Below are positions 45,735 to 56,882 of a stretch of 64,000 nt of DNA, in pieces. The notes beneath the pieces are model-generated. The model was not told the origin of the DNA. It searched no databases and saw nothing but the letters and a program-made list of their open reading frames with translations. Both the position numbers and the translations under genes were made by a program. Positions within the stretch are counted from its first letter, which is position 1; the number at the start of each line of letters is the position of its first letter. Source of the DNA: Anthonomus grandis grandis (lineage: Eukaryota; Arthropoda; Insecta; Coleoptera; Curculionidae); assembly GCF_022605725.1 (NCBI RefSeq), contig NC_065556.1, positions 28,813,140-28,877,139 of the forward strand. Direction: 5' to 3'.

Positions 45735-46710
45735 AGTTTCCAAAAATGTCGGCTAGTAAATAAAAATCTTGTATTTCCAATATGGTGGCTCTGGGACCTT
45801 GTTGTATAAAATTGCCTCTAACTCAAAAAGTTTTTGAGGCAATAGAATCGTTCTTATATGAAAATAGTTGGTAAGAAATGCCCTTTCTTGTACTAAAAAT
45901 CTTTTAAGAATACCCTTATTGTTTCTTAGGATATTCTTAAGGAAAGTTAGAATTTGTTAAGAAAAGTGGCAAAAAACCACCCCAAATCAAAACAGCCCTA
46001 GCTACCTTAATTTTTATCCCAGACTACTGACGTTTCTACTTTTTAATCCATCCTTCGAGATTCCACTAAATTGATGGAAAAAATTATAAGAATATCTTAA
46101 GTGGTTGCCAAGTTAAAGTTAAGTTAAGTTAAAGTATTTCTATTATTTCTTAAAATATTTACAAGGAAAGTTAAAACTTGTTAAAAAAAAAGCGGCAACA
46201 AAAATATTTCAAACCAAAACAGCCCTAGCTACTTTAATTTTTATCCTAAACTGATGTTTTTACCTTTAAATCCATCCTTGGAAATCCCACTAAATTGATG
46301 GAAAAAATTAAAAGAATATCTTAAGTGGTTGCCAAGTTATGACCAAAAATGTCGGCTAATAAATAAAAATCATGTATTTCCAATATGGTTCAAATTCGGT
46401 GGCTCTGAGATCATGTTGCACCAAATTCCCTCTTACTTAAAATGTTTTTGAGGTATAAGAATTATTTTCATGTGAAATTGTTTGTTAATAAATGCTTTTT
46501 CTTGGACTTAACCTCTTGTAAGAATATTCCTATTATTTCTTAGTTAAGATTTATTTTTATTTTTTTCTTAGATAAGTTAGAATTTGTCAAAAAAAAGTAG
46601 CAGAAAAACTAGCCAACCACAATAGCTCTATTAACCTTAATTTTTAACCCAGATTAACGTTTTTTACTTTCAAATCCATCCTCAACAAACCCACTATAAT
46701 AATTGTTGCT
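45735..46710 (+). repeat. three partial tandem copies of a repeat of about 370 bp
   Basis: 'aaaaatgtcggctagtaaat' (about 45743) recurs at about 46344, and 'cagccctagctaccttaatt' (about 45988) recurs at about 46216 and, altered, at 46624. 'ccactaaattgatggaaaaa' occurs at about 46064 and 46289. The middle copy lacks its first half. An (aagtt)n run lies at about 46110-46135. Confidence 0.8.
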
Positions 46711-47154
46711 TTTTTTTGGAAAATTTCTCATTTTCAAAGTGTCAAAAACTGTGACACTTATTAGGCCGACAATGGCGCCAGCAACTTGTGTTGCTAGAAC
46801 TAAACTCCTTTCGAAAAAAAAAAAGAGTATTGGTTATTTTTTAAATTTGTCTATCTACTTTTGTCCAGCGTATATTTAGTTATTTCTTATTATTTACCAA
46901 ATTGGGTAATTGTTTCTAAAAAATGTTTTATCATTTTTATACATGTTTATGTTGCCCATAATATACTTAAATATCTTTATTATAGAATTTTTATTTCCTT
47001 TGACTTTTTTAAAAAACCATTTGTCTATCTACTTTAAGCCATTACTGTATATTTTAATTAAGTTATTTATATAAGCTATAAATTAATGTAAAATGAACAT
47101 CCTTCAGTATCCCTCCATTTATTTATTAAACATTTAATTAGCCTTAAATTCCCT

Positions 47155-47187
47155 ACATGTTTCGGACACAGTGATGTCCATCACCAG
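47155..47187 (-). ncRNA. hammerhead-ribozyme-like core 1
   Basis: On the minus strand: CTGGTGA (47187-47181), stem II GGACA/TGTCC with a 6-nt loop, GAAA (47163-47160) and the palindrome ACATGT. The core differs from the consensus CUGANGA by A to G, and stem I is not convincing. Confidence 0.35.
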
Positions 47188-47389
47188 CTGGTAAAAGGTT
47201 TAAAATTGGTAACAGGCACACGCCCCAGGGTTTGATTACATATCAAAAACTCTCTATTTGTTACTATTCTTTTTTTATTACTATCTTTTTCTTAATAAAT
47301 AAGTGTAGGGAGACTGAAGGATTTTCATTTTACCTGAACCTACGACTCCACTGCAAGTATCGACTATTTCTTCACTATAAATTAGTGAT

Positions 47390-47945
47390 TTAAAGTATTT
47401 GTTTAAAAAACACCGTATAATGACAGTATATTCGTTATACTTCTATAAACTTTTGGTTTTTGCAAAAACATACAGTCATTACTTTACAAGGAACGCAGAC
47501 TTTAATATGGGTATGCCTACAAGATATCACCAAGATCTCAACAATTTGCACCATAATACGGCTCTATTTAAAAAGAGTGCGATTTTCGTAGCGTCTAAAG
47601 CGTTTAATAAATTACCAAAATGCATAAAAATAATTGACGGTATAAACCAGTTCATCAAAAATAAAGCAACTCCTTTTAGATAATCCTTTATAATGGCTAT
47701 TACTGTTTGAACCTAAAAAATGGAAGTGCAAGTTTAGTCCCTAGTCTATAGTGTTTTAGCCTTTAAGTCTTCTTTTGTAAGTTCATTTTAATAAGTATTG
47801 TTAGTATATGTATGTCTCTATTTAACTTATTAATTATTAATGACTTTAGTGTATAAATTTAGGTAAGGCTTGAAATTGACGCATGTTCATTGGTGAACTT
47901 TTGTAATGAAGAATTTTAAATAAATAAATTGATTTTGTTAAACAA
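47390..47945 (+). pseudogene. LINE 3' end: C-terminus of ORF2 and 3' UTR
   Basis: The frame 47399-47683 reads YHQDLNNLHHNTALFKKSAI and AFNKLPKCIKIIDGINQFIK, the usual last segment of Jockey-like LINE ORF2 proteins. It is followed by about 250 bp of 3' UTR and an A-rich end with AATAAATAAA at about 47920. The upstream part of the element is missing. Confidence 0.7.
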
Positions 47946-48119
47946 AGTTTCCACTAAAACCCTTTTAACTTGCAACATTTTTTTAACTAAAAACCCTTTG
48001 GACTCAGTTGAAGAGATAGAGGGGAGCCTGAGACTAGAGTTACGACACGAAAAAGGAACTAGAAGAAGTTGGAAATCATGCACGTAAAAGCCCTTTGAAT
48101 TTAGTTATGGAGATAGGGT

Positions 48120-49095
48120 TAAATACACGTTTATTTCTGGTTAATAACAGATGTACAATTTTAGTAATATTTCAACTATTAATATCAATAGAGAAAATTT
48201 AAACTATAAAATTGGGGTTTTTCACGTTTTGTTTGACAATTTTAAGGTAATGTAAGACAAAAACTATAGATTTTTATATATATATATAAATATTGTTCAT
48301 TTAAGTCATATTAGGAAATTATCTCTATATAAGATTTTACTAAGATTGTTGCTGAAATGCCTCGTCTACACGGCTTTCCAGATTATTTTGTATTCCAAAT
48401 TCTCTGGAATGAGTCTTTAGAGTTCTCTGCTTTGAGTTTTTTCAAAGGAATATTATATTGGTTGGCCTTTTTTTGTTTCTTTCTGTCCAAATATATTAAT
48501 AAGTCAAGAAATAATAACAGCAAGAAACATGTATTTATACATACATATATGTAAATATGTATATTTATAAATATTGAACAGATTGGATACAGAGACGAAA
48601 AACGGTGATTTTTCAAAAGAATTTCATACTGGCCAAATGTTTGGGGTGGGTGGGGGGTGGCTTAGAGTTATGTTGATGAAAAACTACAATTTAATAACAC
48701 TATTTATTTAAATTTGATATAATTTTATATATAAATATTTAGTATAAAAATAGCGTTATTAGTTTGGATACCATGGACAAAAAAAAGGGATTTTTCAGAA
48801 AAATTTCATAAAATATTTGAGGTGTAGTAATCGAGTTAATAAAAACTATAATAAATAAACTATAAAAAATATTTTTTTATAGAAATATAATTCCCGTGTC
48901 AATTTTTTTAAATGCCGAAATTTTGTCCCTTTTAAAAACAGAGTCGTATATGATATACGTATATTCTACAGTTTAATAAATATACTTTGACCATAGACGG
49001 TTGATAAATATACCAAAAACTTCGTTGAATTATTTAACGATATTGTTGAACTGATTGAACGTTTATTTAACCATAATAATATATGATGTGTTGCT
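48120..49095 (+). repeat. dispersed repeat, copy 2
   Basis: It is bounded by the same ends as 32020-33070. The right part (48820-49095) matches best, with an insertion of about 60 bp relative to copy 1. Within it 'gatttttca.aa.aatttcata' and 'aaatatttgaggtg' occur twice (about 48610 and 48790). Confidence 0.55.
48643..48661 (+). other. G-rich tract
   Basis: 'ggggtgggtggggggtgg' is a strongly G-rich run in AT-rich DNA. It could form a two-tier G-quadruplex. Confidence 0.6.
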
Positions 49096-50440
49096 TGAGA
49101 GAGGACATACGAAAATGAACCCCAGGAAATTAAAATGGAATTAGTTGAACTTTTACTGAACATTATTTGGCACCGAAACCTACTTAAAACGAGGCAAAAA
49201 CAAGCATATTTAGTTCCTTTTTTTAGACATCTCAGGCTCAACCCTAAAGGTGAAATAAAATACTACATTATATCTTTGCTTATAAAAAGGCTTAAATGAG
49301 GTGCTTAATCAACATTTTCTCGTTCATCTAATAAACTAACAAAAAGCCACTTTGCGTCCATCGATTTACAAGAACAACCTCATAAACCTAAAGTAGTATT
49401 ACCTGAGGCATCTGTTTCCTCTTCTTCTTCTTGTAATAAATAGAATGGTAAAAAGATATACCCACTATACACTTGCACACGCATATTTTGCCGCAATCAA
49501 CATTTCAAATTACTTCCTCGAGTGCAATATATATATGTATCGAAGAAAAAAATTGTTCTTCTGCCCCGGCAATTTGTACTGACTGCAACTTTGAATAATT
49601 CATTTTCCGTGGTAATTTATATCTGCAAACAACGTTCTATAAAACAGATTGATAGGCCGGTTAAGTTAAGTCAGTCTGGAATCTCTAGATTGAATTTTAT
49701 GAGTGTATGATTGGAATCAATAGTTGATCAAATCAAGCTCTAATAGTGTGTCTAACTAAACCCGAAAACATCATTTCAGTCCCATCCACTTCTAATTTTT
49801 AAACTAAGATAAAGCTGTACTTAGTTACATTTGTCGTATTTTAACCATCCAACATAACGATAAAATGCATTGACGCATAAAAGTTAATTGTTACCTACAA
49901 ACATACATAGGTAGCAAATATATATACAAGAAAGTGGGTACCATTAAATTAATAGTTACGAGAGATGGATGTTCTTGGCAAATTTATTTATTTTTTTTTT
50001 CTAATAATTATACTAATTGGAGTCTCGGATTTATTCATGAATTAACAGGAACTTGTCCAATAAAAACGTATTTAAAGTGTGTTTTAAAATGTCACGTTGA
50101 AAAAATTAATTCACGCAGGTTTCGCGTGATGTAACCGTAAAAAAAAACATAATGAAAGACGAGTTTCGTTAACCGACTTAATGCAAAATTTTAGCAATTA
50201 GAAGTGTATACATACAAATTGTATGTATACAGTATGAGTAAAGTGTGATAAAGTTACAGGCAAGCACCATAAATTTTAATCACTTAAAAATAGTTTATTT
50301 GGGATATTTTGGAAGAATTTAGATATATCCGAAGCAGTCAAGTCTATTCCAGGCATTTTAAGGTCCTTTCAGGCTTTCAGATAAGCTTTGTAGCATGAAT
50401 TACTGTATCCATTTCACGTCCAAAGGGTACAAGCTTTACT
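49096..50440. other. AT-rich intronic stretch
   Basis: No gene is supported. It contains a 25-bp palindrome at 50206-50230. Confidence 0.35.
50206..50230. repeat. 25-bp perfect palindrome
   Basis: Arms 'gtatacatacaa' and 'ttgtatgtatac' around a single central A. Confidence 0.9.
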
Positions 50441-50983
50441 TCCAAGGGATCATCTCGAGTAAACTTTTGCGAGTGGTTTTTACATCAGCAGCAGTTAAAC
50501 CCAAACTTTACCAGCAACATTTTAGCTATGGATGAAGCAATTTTCACATGCAATGGTATTCACAATTTTCTCAACATCACGCATTTTTGGGCAGTTGAAA
50601 ATCCGCATGCCATTCGGCGAACAAACTTTCAACAACGATTTTCAGTAAATGTGTGGGCTGGAATTGTAAACGGAACACTTATTGGCCCTTTCATTTTGGA
50701 TAATCGTCTAACTGGTGCTCTTTATTTACAATTCTCGCGACAAAATTTGCCGGTACTCTTTGAAGAAGTCCCTCTTCACATTAGGCAGAATTTGTGGTTT
50801 CTTCACGATGATGGTGCTCCACCACATTTTGCGCGACCAGTGCGACGGCATTTGGATCGAATGTGCCCCGAACGAGAAACATCCAGGAGCTCTGGATGTT
50901 TATCTTTACGAAAATTAAATTTGTCAGTGCTTTCTCACATTTTGTGCTTATTATCTCAGTTAATAATAATTTTACAATTATAA
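50440..50983 (+). pseudogene. mariner-like transposase fragment A
   Basis: The plus frame reads NFCEWFLHQQQLNPNFTSNI, then MDEAIFTCNGIHNF with the first catalytic Asp, FQQRFSVNVWAGIVNGTLIG, and LWFLHDDGAPPHFARPVRRH with the second. It diverges before the third catalytic block. The helix-turn-helix half is missing. It is a truncated copy of a mariner/IS630-type transposase family different from fragment B. Confidence 0.85.
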
Positions 50984-50984
50984 A

Positions 50985-51760
50985 GCTTATGAAGAACTGA
51001 AACCGCGTGACCATTATGCGCGCCGTACGTTCGTTGAATGGGCGGAAAACAGTATTCAGCCTGACCCATTTTTTCAATCCAAAATTTTGTTCAGCGATGA
51101 GGCTCATTTTTGGTTGAACGGCTTCGTCAATAAGGAAAATTGTCGAATTTGAAGTGGAGAAAATCCAGAAGCTTTTGTTGAGACGCCCTTACCATACCTT
51201 ACATCCATTAAAAGTCACACTTTGGTACGCTTTATGGTCAGGAGGAATCATTATCCCATATTTTTTAAAGATGATAACGACCAAAATGTTACAGTCAATG
51301 GAGAACGTTATAGAGCCATGATTGCCGACTTTTTTGTTCCTCAATTGAACCGAACAACATGCCACACAGCGCGTGACACTATCAATTTATTGCGGGAAAC
51401 ATTCCATGATCGCATAATTTCACGCAATGGACCTGTGAACTGGCCTCCACGATCGTGTGATCTCACACCCCTGGATTACTTTCTTTGGGGATATGTGAAG
51501 TCACATGTCTTCAAAGATAAACCACAGACGTTGGATCACTTGGAGGCAAACTTTTGCCGCGTTATTGCCGAGATACGGCCCCAGATGCTTGAAAAAGTTG
51601 TCGAAAATTGGACTTCCCGATTCATGCCGATGATGCCCGAAATCATTTTTAAGCACTAATGGCATAACAATATCTTTTAAAGAAAACCAATACCATGTCA
51701 ATAATTTTTTTTTATAGTTTTATTTCATTTCAAATTTGTATACCTCTCAAAAAAACACCC
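50985..51760 (+). pseudogene. mariner-like transposase fragment B with right terminal repeat
   Basis: Reading ILFSDEAHFWLNGFVNKENC (first catalytic Asp, 51090), a stop at about 51151, FKDDNDQNVTVNGERYRAMI, then NRTTCHTARDTINLL, NWPPRSCDLTPLDYFLWGYV (third catalytic residue, about 51445) and the C-terminus ending IIFKH at TAA 51659. The block with the second catalytic Asp (usually 'QQDGA' before TCHTA) is deleted. A terminal repeat, complemented GGGTGTTTTTTTGAGAGGTA, ends at 51760. The left end is absent. Confidence 0.85.
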
Positions 51761-52605
51761 TTTAGTTGCTTATATGAGTATATAAAATAATTCTTTGATT
51801 TTATGCCAAGCATTTTATGAATTAAAAAAAAATCAATAATGTATACATTATACAATGATATTAATTCAATTCAATTATACAGGAGATTTAAATTAAATTA
51901 TGTGACCTCATACTATAGAGAATAACACAAATTTGTTTACGATCCTTATTAATATGTTAACACCGTCCAAAGTAATTTATTAGGTATTCTTAGATATTGC
52001 ATGCTTTCATGGCTATAAAAAATAAATTCCATCATCAGCAGTGATGCAAACTGGGAATATTCGATTGGGTAAGAAGAAAATATGCATAATGTCAGGCTGG
52101 CATTCAGAAACAGGTGTAATAAATTCACATATATTTAATTTTATTTATATATATGACTTAAAAAAAATTATAATATATGTAGATATTTAAATATTACTGA
52201 GGACGTTCAGTTTTACCAAAATTAATTAAATTATTATTAAAGGCATCGATCAAAAAGCAATAAAACTTTTCAACTATTTCGTAACTGTTTAATGTGTACT
52301 TTTAGCATTTGAGCACTGAAACAACAAAGGCAAAGAAAAATAAATAAAGTACAGAAACAATAAAGAAATTAAAGAAACGCATTCAGAAACCTGACAACTT
52401 TGAGGAAAGTCGTTAATAAATTTGGAAATAAGCCTCGTAAAGCGACTATTTTGATGGTTATGGAGAGTTTATGGCCAATGGCTCCCTTCTAGAGAGTTAT
52501 TTCGATAGTAATACAGTAGTATTAATTTATTTATCAACAGTAATACAGCAAAAACTACAGCAGTCAAACAAAAACGAATGTAAAGAAATATATTTAATAA
52601 AGTGA
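51761..52605. other. AT-rich stretch with one hammerhead-like core
   Basis: No gene is supported. See 52005-52038. Confidence 0.35.
52005..52038 (-). ncRNA. hammerhead-ribozyme-like core 2
   Basis: On the minus strand: CTGATGA (52038-52032), a stem-II-like TGG...CCA hairpin, GAAA (52008-52005), then the palindrome GCATGC. Stem II is only about 3 bp and stem III departs from the A-U closing pair. Confidence 0.25.
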
Positions 52606-52774
52606 AGAAACGATAGAGAAATTAAAGAAAAAAATGAAAACTCTAAGTCTCGGTCTCAAAATATCTTTTTATATCTATTAATCAGGTAACATGTTTCGCT
52701 AATAAAGCATCATCAGACCTTATAGCTATGTATATTGAGTTTTCATTTTTTTCTTTAATTTCTCTATCGTTTCT
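52606..52774. repeat. perfect 38-bp inverted repeat with 93-nt spacer
   Basis: Arms 52606-52643 and 52737-52774 are exact complements (left arm starts 'agaaacgatagagaaattaa'). A second, shorter inverted copy of the inner part follows at about 52779-52812. Confidence 0.95.
52684..52720 (-). ncRNA. hammerhead-ribozyme-like core 3 (best)
   Basis: On the minus strand: AGGT (stem I), CTGATGA (52716-52710), stem II GCT-ttatt-AGC, GAAA, palindromic ACATGT as a minimal stem III, then T (predicted cleavage after 52688) and ACCT, which pairs with AGGT. The core matches the hammerhead consensus. The short palindromic stem III is the form reported for retroelement-borne hammerheads, which work as dimers. 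It lies inside the 38-bp inverted repeat. Confidence 0.45.
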
Positions 52775-53078
52775 TAGAGTTTTCGAGACTTAGAATTTTC
52801 ATTTTTTTCTCTAGTTACGTAGGTCTCTTTGAGATAATGGACGAGTTCTTTCAAGAGAAATTAAAGACGAATACGTAACAACTCTTGAGAAAAAAACAGG
52901 CTGGTGAATACGAAAACTTACCTGAAGTTCCTAAATACACAATTACACCAATTACATACAGGAAAACATGAAAAATTGTATAGAAGCTCTTGGAATCATT
53001 TGAATAATAATTTTTAGTCGAGGAGGGAAAAAAAAGGTATTTCAAGGCATCCCTTTTTTATTGCTAGCAATACATATA

Positions 53079-53386
53079 CAGGGTGTCCAGTTTAAAGTGG
53101 TATAAATGGGGAAAAAGAGCACTTGTAATGGAATTCAAATATGAAAAATTATAGATTAGAAATTGTAGTGCCCATAAGAAAAATAAAAATTGACTTTGGC
53201 CTAATTCAATATAGTGAGCGAAGATAATTATATAAAAATTTTTATAAAATACACTTTTATCTTTTCCCTTGTATATTTATCGCTAGTTATTCCGAGTATA
53301 AAGGAGTAAATGGCAGATTAATTATAGGCAATTGATTGTGTAACTTTTTCCCCATTTAGCCCATCCTGATCCTCCAATATCCCTAT
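53079..53386. mobile_element. MITE-like element, 308 bp
   Basis: Imperfect inverted ends (left 'cagggtgtccag', right complemented 'catagggatattgg') and a strong inner pair 'taaatggggaaaaag'. TA flanks both sides (53077-53078 and 53387-53388). No coding capacity. Confidence 0.5.
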
Positions 53387-55461
53387 GTACATCTATTTAA
53401 ATTAGACCCCTTGTATATATACATTGCCCAGCTGCCTTGACTAAGAATTGGATGTAAAAATTAACACAGAAACGTCAAAACATGGCATATAAATCCCTGT
53501 GAATAGAAAAAAAAACGACTCCATGAACTCCTAGAACTATGAAGTATAAAAAATTACTTAAATTGCATGTAAAAGTAAAAAAGTCTACCATCAAATGCTT
53601 GTAATAAAATGAAACGCTTCAAAGTAATAAAAGATGGCCTCAAATGCCTAGAAGTAATAAAAAAATGGCTTCAGCTGACTGAAAAAAACCCTAAATTGAC
53701 CGGACGCAACAACAAATTACTTTAGTGCAAATAACAGTGAGATATTAACTTCAAACACCTGAAAGTAAACAGTTCTGCATAAAATACACAACTCTAGGTG
53801 CTCTCCATTGTATACATAACGTCATTTGTCAAATATAAAAATAAACAAGGAGGGTTTCATTTAAAAGTTATAGAATTTTAAGAGAGAACCACTACTTGAT
53901 TTTGCAGTTCCCACTCCAAACAGTACTTAAGATAACATTATATTATCGTATCGAAATAAAATTCAATCTTATCAATGTTACCGTAGACGAAAACCTGATT
54001 GTAAAAGATGACGACTTTTTTAAAAAAACTGAAACCGAAAATAGAAATCACCGCGTTTGTTTAACATTAAAAGTGAGGCAAGATCGTTTCCGCCCATGAT
54101 GAAAGCAATATTGAGCAAATTATATCTTTGAAATATTACCGCAATTTAATGTGAATCGCAAATATTAGTTTACCGGGTATTGAAACTCAATATTAAAGAC
54201 CTTTTAGGTTATTAACATTTAATAAATTGTATTGTCGATAGGCACACCTTTTTACACACATCAATGCAGTATTTCGTGAATACCTATAATTGAATTGGCC
54301 TTCATGAGTTGTTAAAATATGTTGGAGACAATATATAGCTAAAAAAAAAATACAATTTTGGTTTTAATATTCTGCTTAAGTCCTAAAAAACACAAAGTAT
54401 ATGCGGTAGCAAAACAACCCACACCTTAATAATATACGGTGCGTTACGGGTCAGTTGCGTTCAATTAATTTTAATGACACGTCTGACTTGATTAGCCCAT
54501 TTTCGGAGCTATCGAGGTATGTACCTTATACGTGCATAAATTTATATAGAATTATGATCGTCATTTTGGTACATCCTTTGTTTTAAGGCGTAATTTATGC
54601 ACGCAATCTTCATTATTAACGAGGACCTTTGATGTAAATAAATCTTTGTTAATTGAGCTTAAATTATCATGATCAATGCATGAGTTTTAAATGTTGCTTG
54701 GATTTTCGCTTTTGAATTGTTCTATGGGCCGGATAAAGTAATTTTTTAAATCTGAGCTTTCTGGGTGCTACAATGTTTATCAAAGTAAAAGGAAAAGGGA
54801 CGATATTCACCTGAAAATTTTCAATAGGTTACACGTTTATACAAGTTTAATTTTTCTAAAGAGTTTAAGACCTTTGGAACTGTTACTCCTTGAAGCTGAA
54901 CTTTCACATGAAAATTGCATTATTAAACTCAGATTTTAATAATTGATATCACGACTTACTTCACAAATAAATCCGCATACTGTCAATTATTGTACCTTTG
55001 ATTATTCAATTAGTCCTGAACGTAGAAAAAAAGGCACCAAAAAGTTTTAAAAGAAAACAGCGAAACCCGAACACGAATTCACAGACCATCGACGTTCGCG
55101 GTCACATTGTAAACTACCGCGTTTGTTTATATGTTAAAAAGTTCACGATTCACGATTCGTGTCTCTCTGTCAGTGTGTTAATCAAGGCTCGTAAAGTTTT
55201 TCGAGCCGGACCACTTTCTGATAATATTAATAAATATTTACTGAATATTATTATAAACTATAAAATACGGTTCTTGTGAATTTTGTCAAATGTCCTTTAT
55301 AAGTTATTGTTTTTTTTTTTAATTAAATTGGGCAACCTTCATCGGTACAAGTTACCACTACATCTCTATTAAGCGTCTGTAACTTAATTCGAAAAATCCA
55401 TCCATTATCCCAAAGATTAGTATTCCTAGTGGCGCTCTTTTTTATTGAAAACAAAGTTATA
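53387..55461. other. AT-rich intronic stretch
   Basis: I see no supported gene. A short degenerate repeat ('aagtaataaaa.atggc.tca') occurs three times at about 53590-53690. ORFs at 53896-54099 and 54998-55279 share 'accgcgtttgttta' but no domain. Confidence 0.35.
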
Positions 55462-56486
55462 CAGTGTGTCCCAAAAATAACATATGACATCATCAATGAT
55501 TTTTTTAACTAGTAACACTAGTTTTTTATTATCTATTTTTCAAGAGCCTATCAAAATATACATTGCTGTAGAATTTCAAGTTCATGTGATTAACCGTTTT
55601 TAAGATAGTTCAAATTAATTTTTTTTATTTAATATATTATAAAATTTGCTTTCTCAAAAAGTTTATATATATACTGTGTCCCAAAATTGAAATATACATT
55701 AACATTGAGGATTTTTTTTTAAAAAATTGCTTTTATGTTTATTTCTAAAGAGCAGATCGTCTAATACAGAACTGGAAATATTCAATTTTTATGGGGATAT
55801 TTGGAATCCAAAGTTTATGTGTCCAAGTCCACAAACTTTGAGTAGTTGAAAACCAGTAGAATAAGGCATGATCGAGTGTAGATTAATTTTTTTAGAAGTT
55901 ATAAGAAATTGTATTTCCAAATGGTAAATGCGCTACATTTTTGACCACTTATAGAAGTATGAAGTTAAATAAATTTTTGTTTTTTTTTTTTAAATAATTA
56001 AAAGGTGTTTCAATTATCTTCAACATCAACTATCTCAAAGTCATAATAATCTTAAAAAAAAACTGAAATTTTGAACTTTTCAAAAAATCAATATGCTCTT
56101 TAGAAATAAGCAATAGAAGCCATTTAAAAAAAAAATCATTGATAACATTATATTATGTATTTCAATTTTGGTGTGTCCCATATTAATTTTTACATAAATC
56201 GTTAAAAATTTGCAAGACGATTTTCACGTACGTTAAGGATAAATAATATTAAATAGTAAATGGACTACATTTTCAATATTTATTACTTTTTGATTAAAAC
56301 AGATTTTATAATTTATATTAATTAAAAAAATATATATTTTAATTATCTTGAAAACGGTTGATCACTTAAACTTGAAATTTTGTATAATGTGATACGCTTT
56401 TCAAAAATACTTAATACAAAATTGAGGTTCTTATTAAAAAAAATCGTCGAATGAGGTCATAATTATTTTATTTTTGGGATAAACTG
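55462..56486. mobile_element. foldback MITE with TA target sites
   Basis: Left end 'cagtgtgtcccaaaaataa', right end complemented 'cagtttatcccaaaaataa', with TA next to each. The outer arms pair for about 200 bp, including 'aagttcatgtgattaaccgt' (about 55578) with its complement near 56355. A second inverted pair lies inside: 55681-55760 with about 56095-56168 ('aaaattgaaata', 'tatttctaaagagca'). No ORF. The inner pair may be a second element of the family. Confidence 0.75.
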
Positions 56487-56882
56487 TATAGCGTTGGTTT
56501 CAACAAAAAAGTATCCAATAAAGTTTGAGACATAAAAAAGTATATAAACTATTGAATTTATTCGATGTTTCAGATTTACACTGTAAACAAAACTCAATGC
56601 TTTATTTAAAAACTCTTGAGACTCCTAAAAAATTTGACAATGACAGTTTCACAGGGTCCATTCAAAGATAACTTGATAAAGACATTTTTAATTTTTCATC
56701 AAATTTATTACAAATATTTAAAAAAAAAATCCTTTGACACTAAACTCCTTTGATTCCAAAGTAGATAATAAAAATTAAACATAAAAGTGAACGAGTAGAA
56801 CATAGAATTAAACATAGAGTGTCGTGTAGAGATAGATGACAAATTAGCGTACCGGAATTCTTGATATAAAAAGATATTCATA
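56487..56882. other. AT-rich stretch between MITE and BED-finger gene
   Basis: No feature recognised. Confidence 0.35.

Larger units (their letters stand above)
44189..47047 (+). mobile_element. Tc1-like element with TA target sites
   Basis: The left end reads CAGTAGTGGTCAAAAGTAGA and the right end, complemented, CAGTAATGGCTTAAAGTAGA. TA flanks both sides (44187-44188 and 47048-47049). A second right-end-like copy lies at 46845-46871 in the same orientation and is also followed by TA. The element is longer than a normal Tc1 because 45735-46710 holds an unrelated repeated block. Confidence 0.8.
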
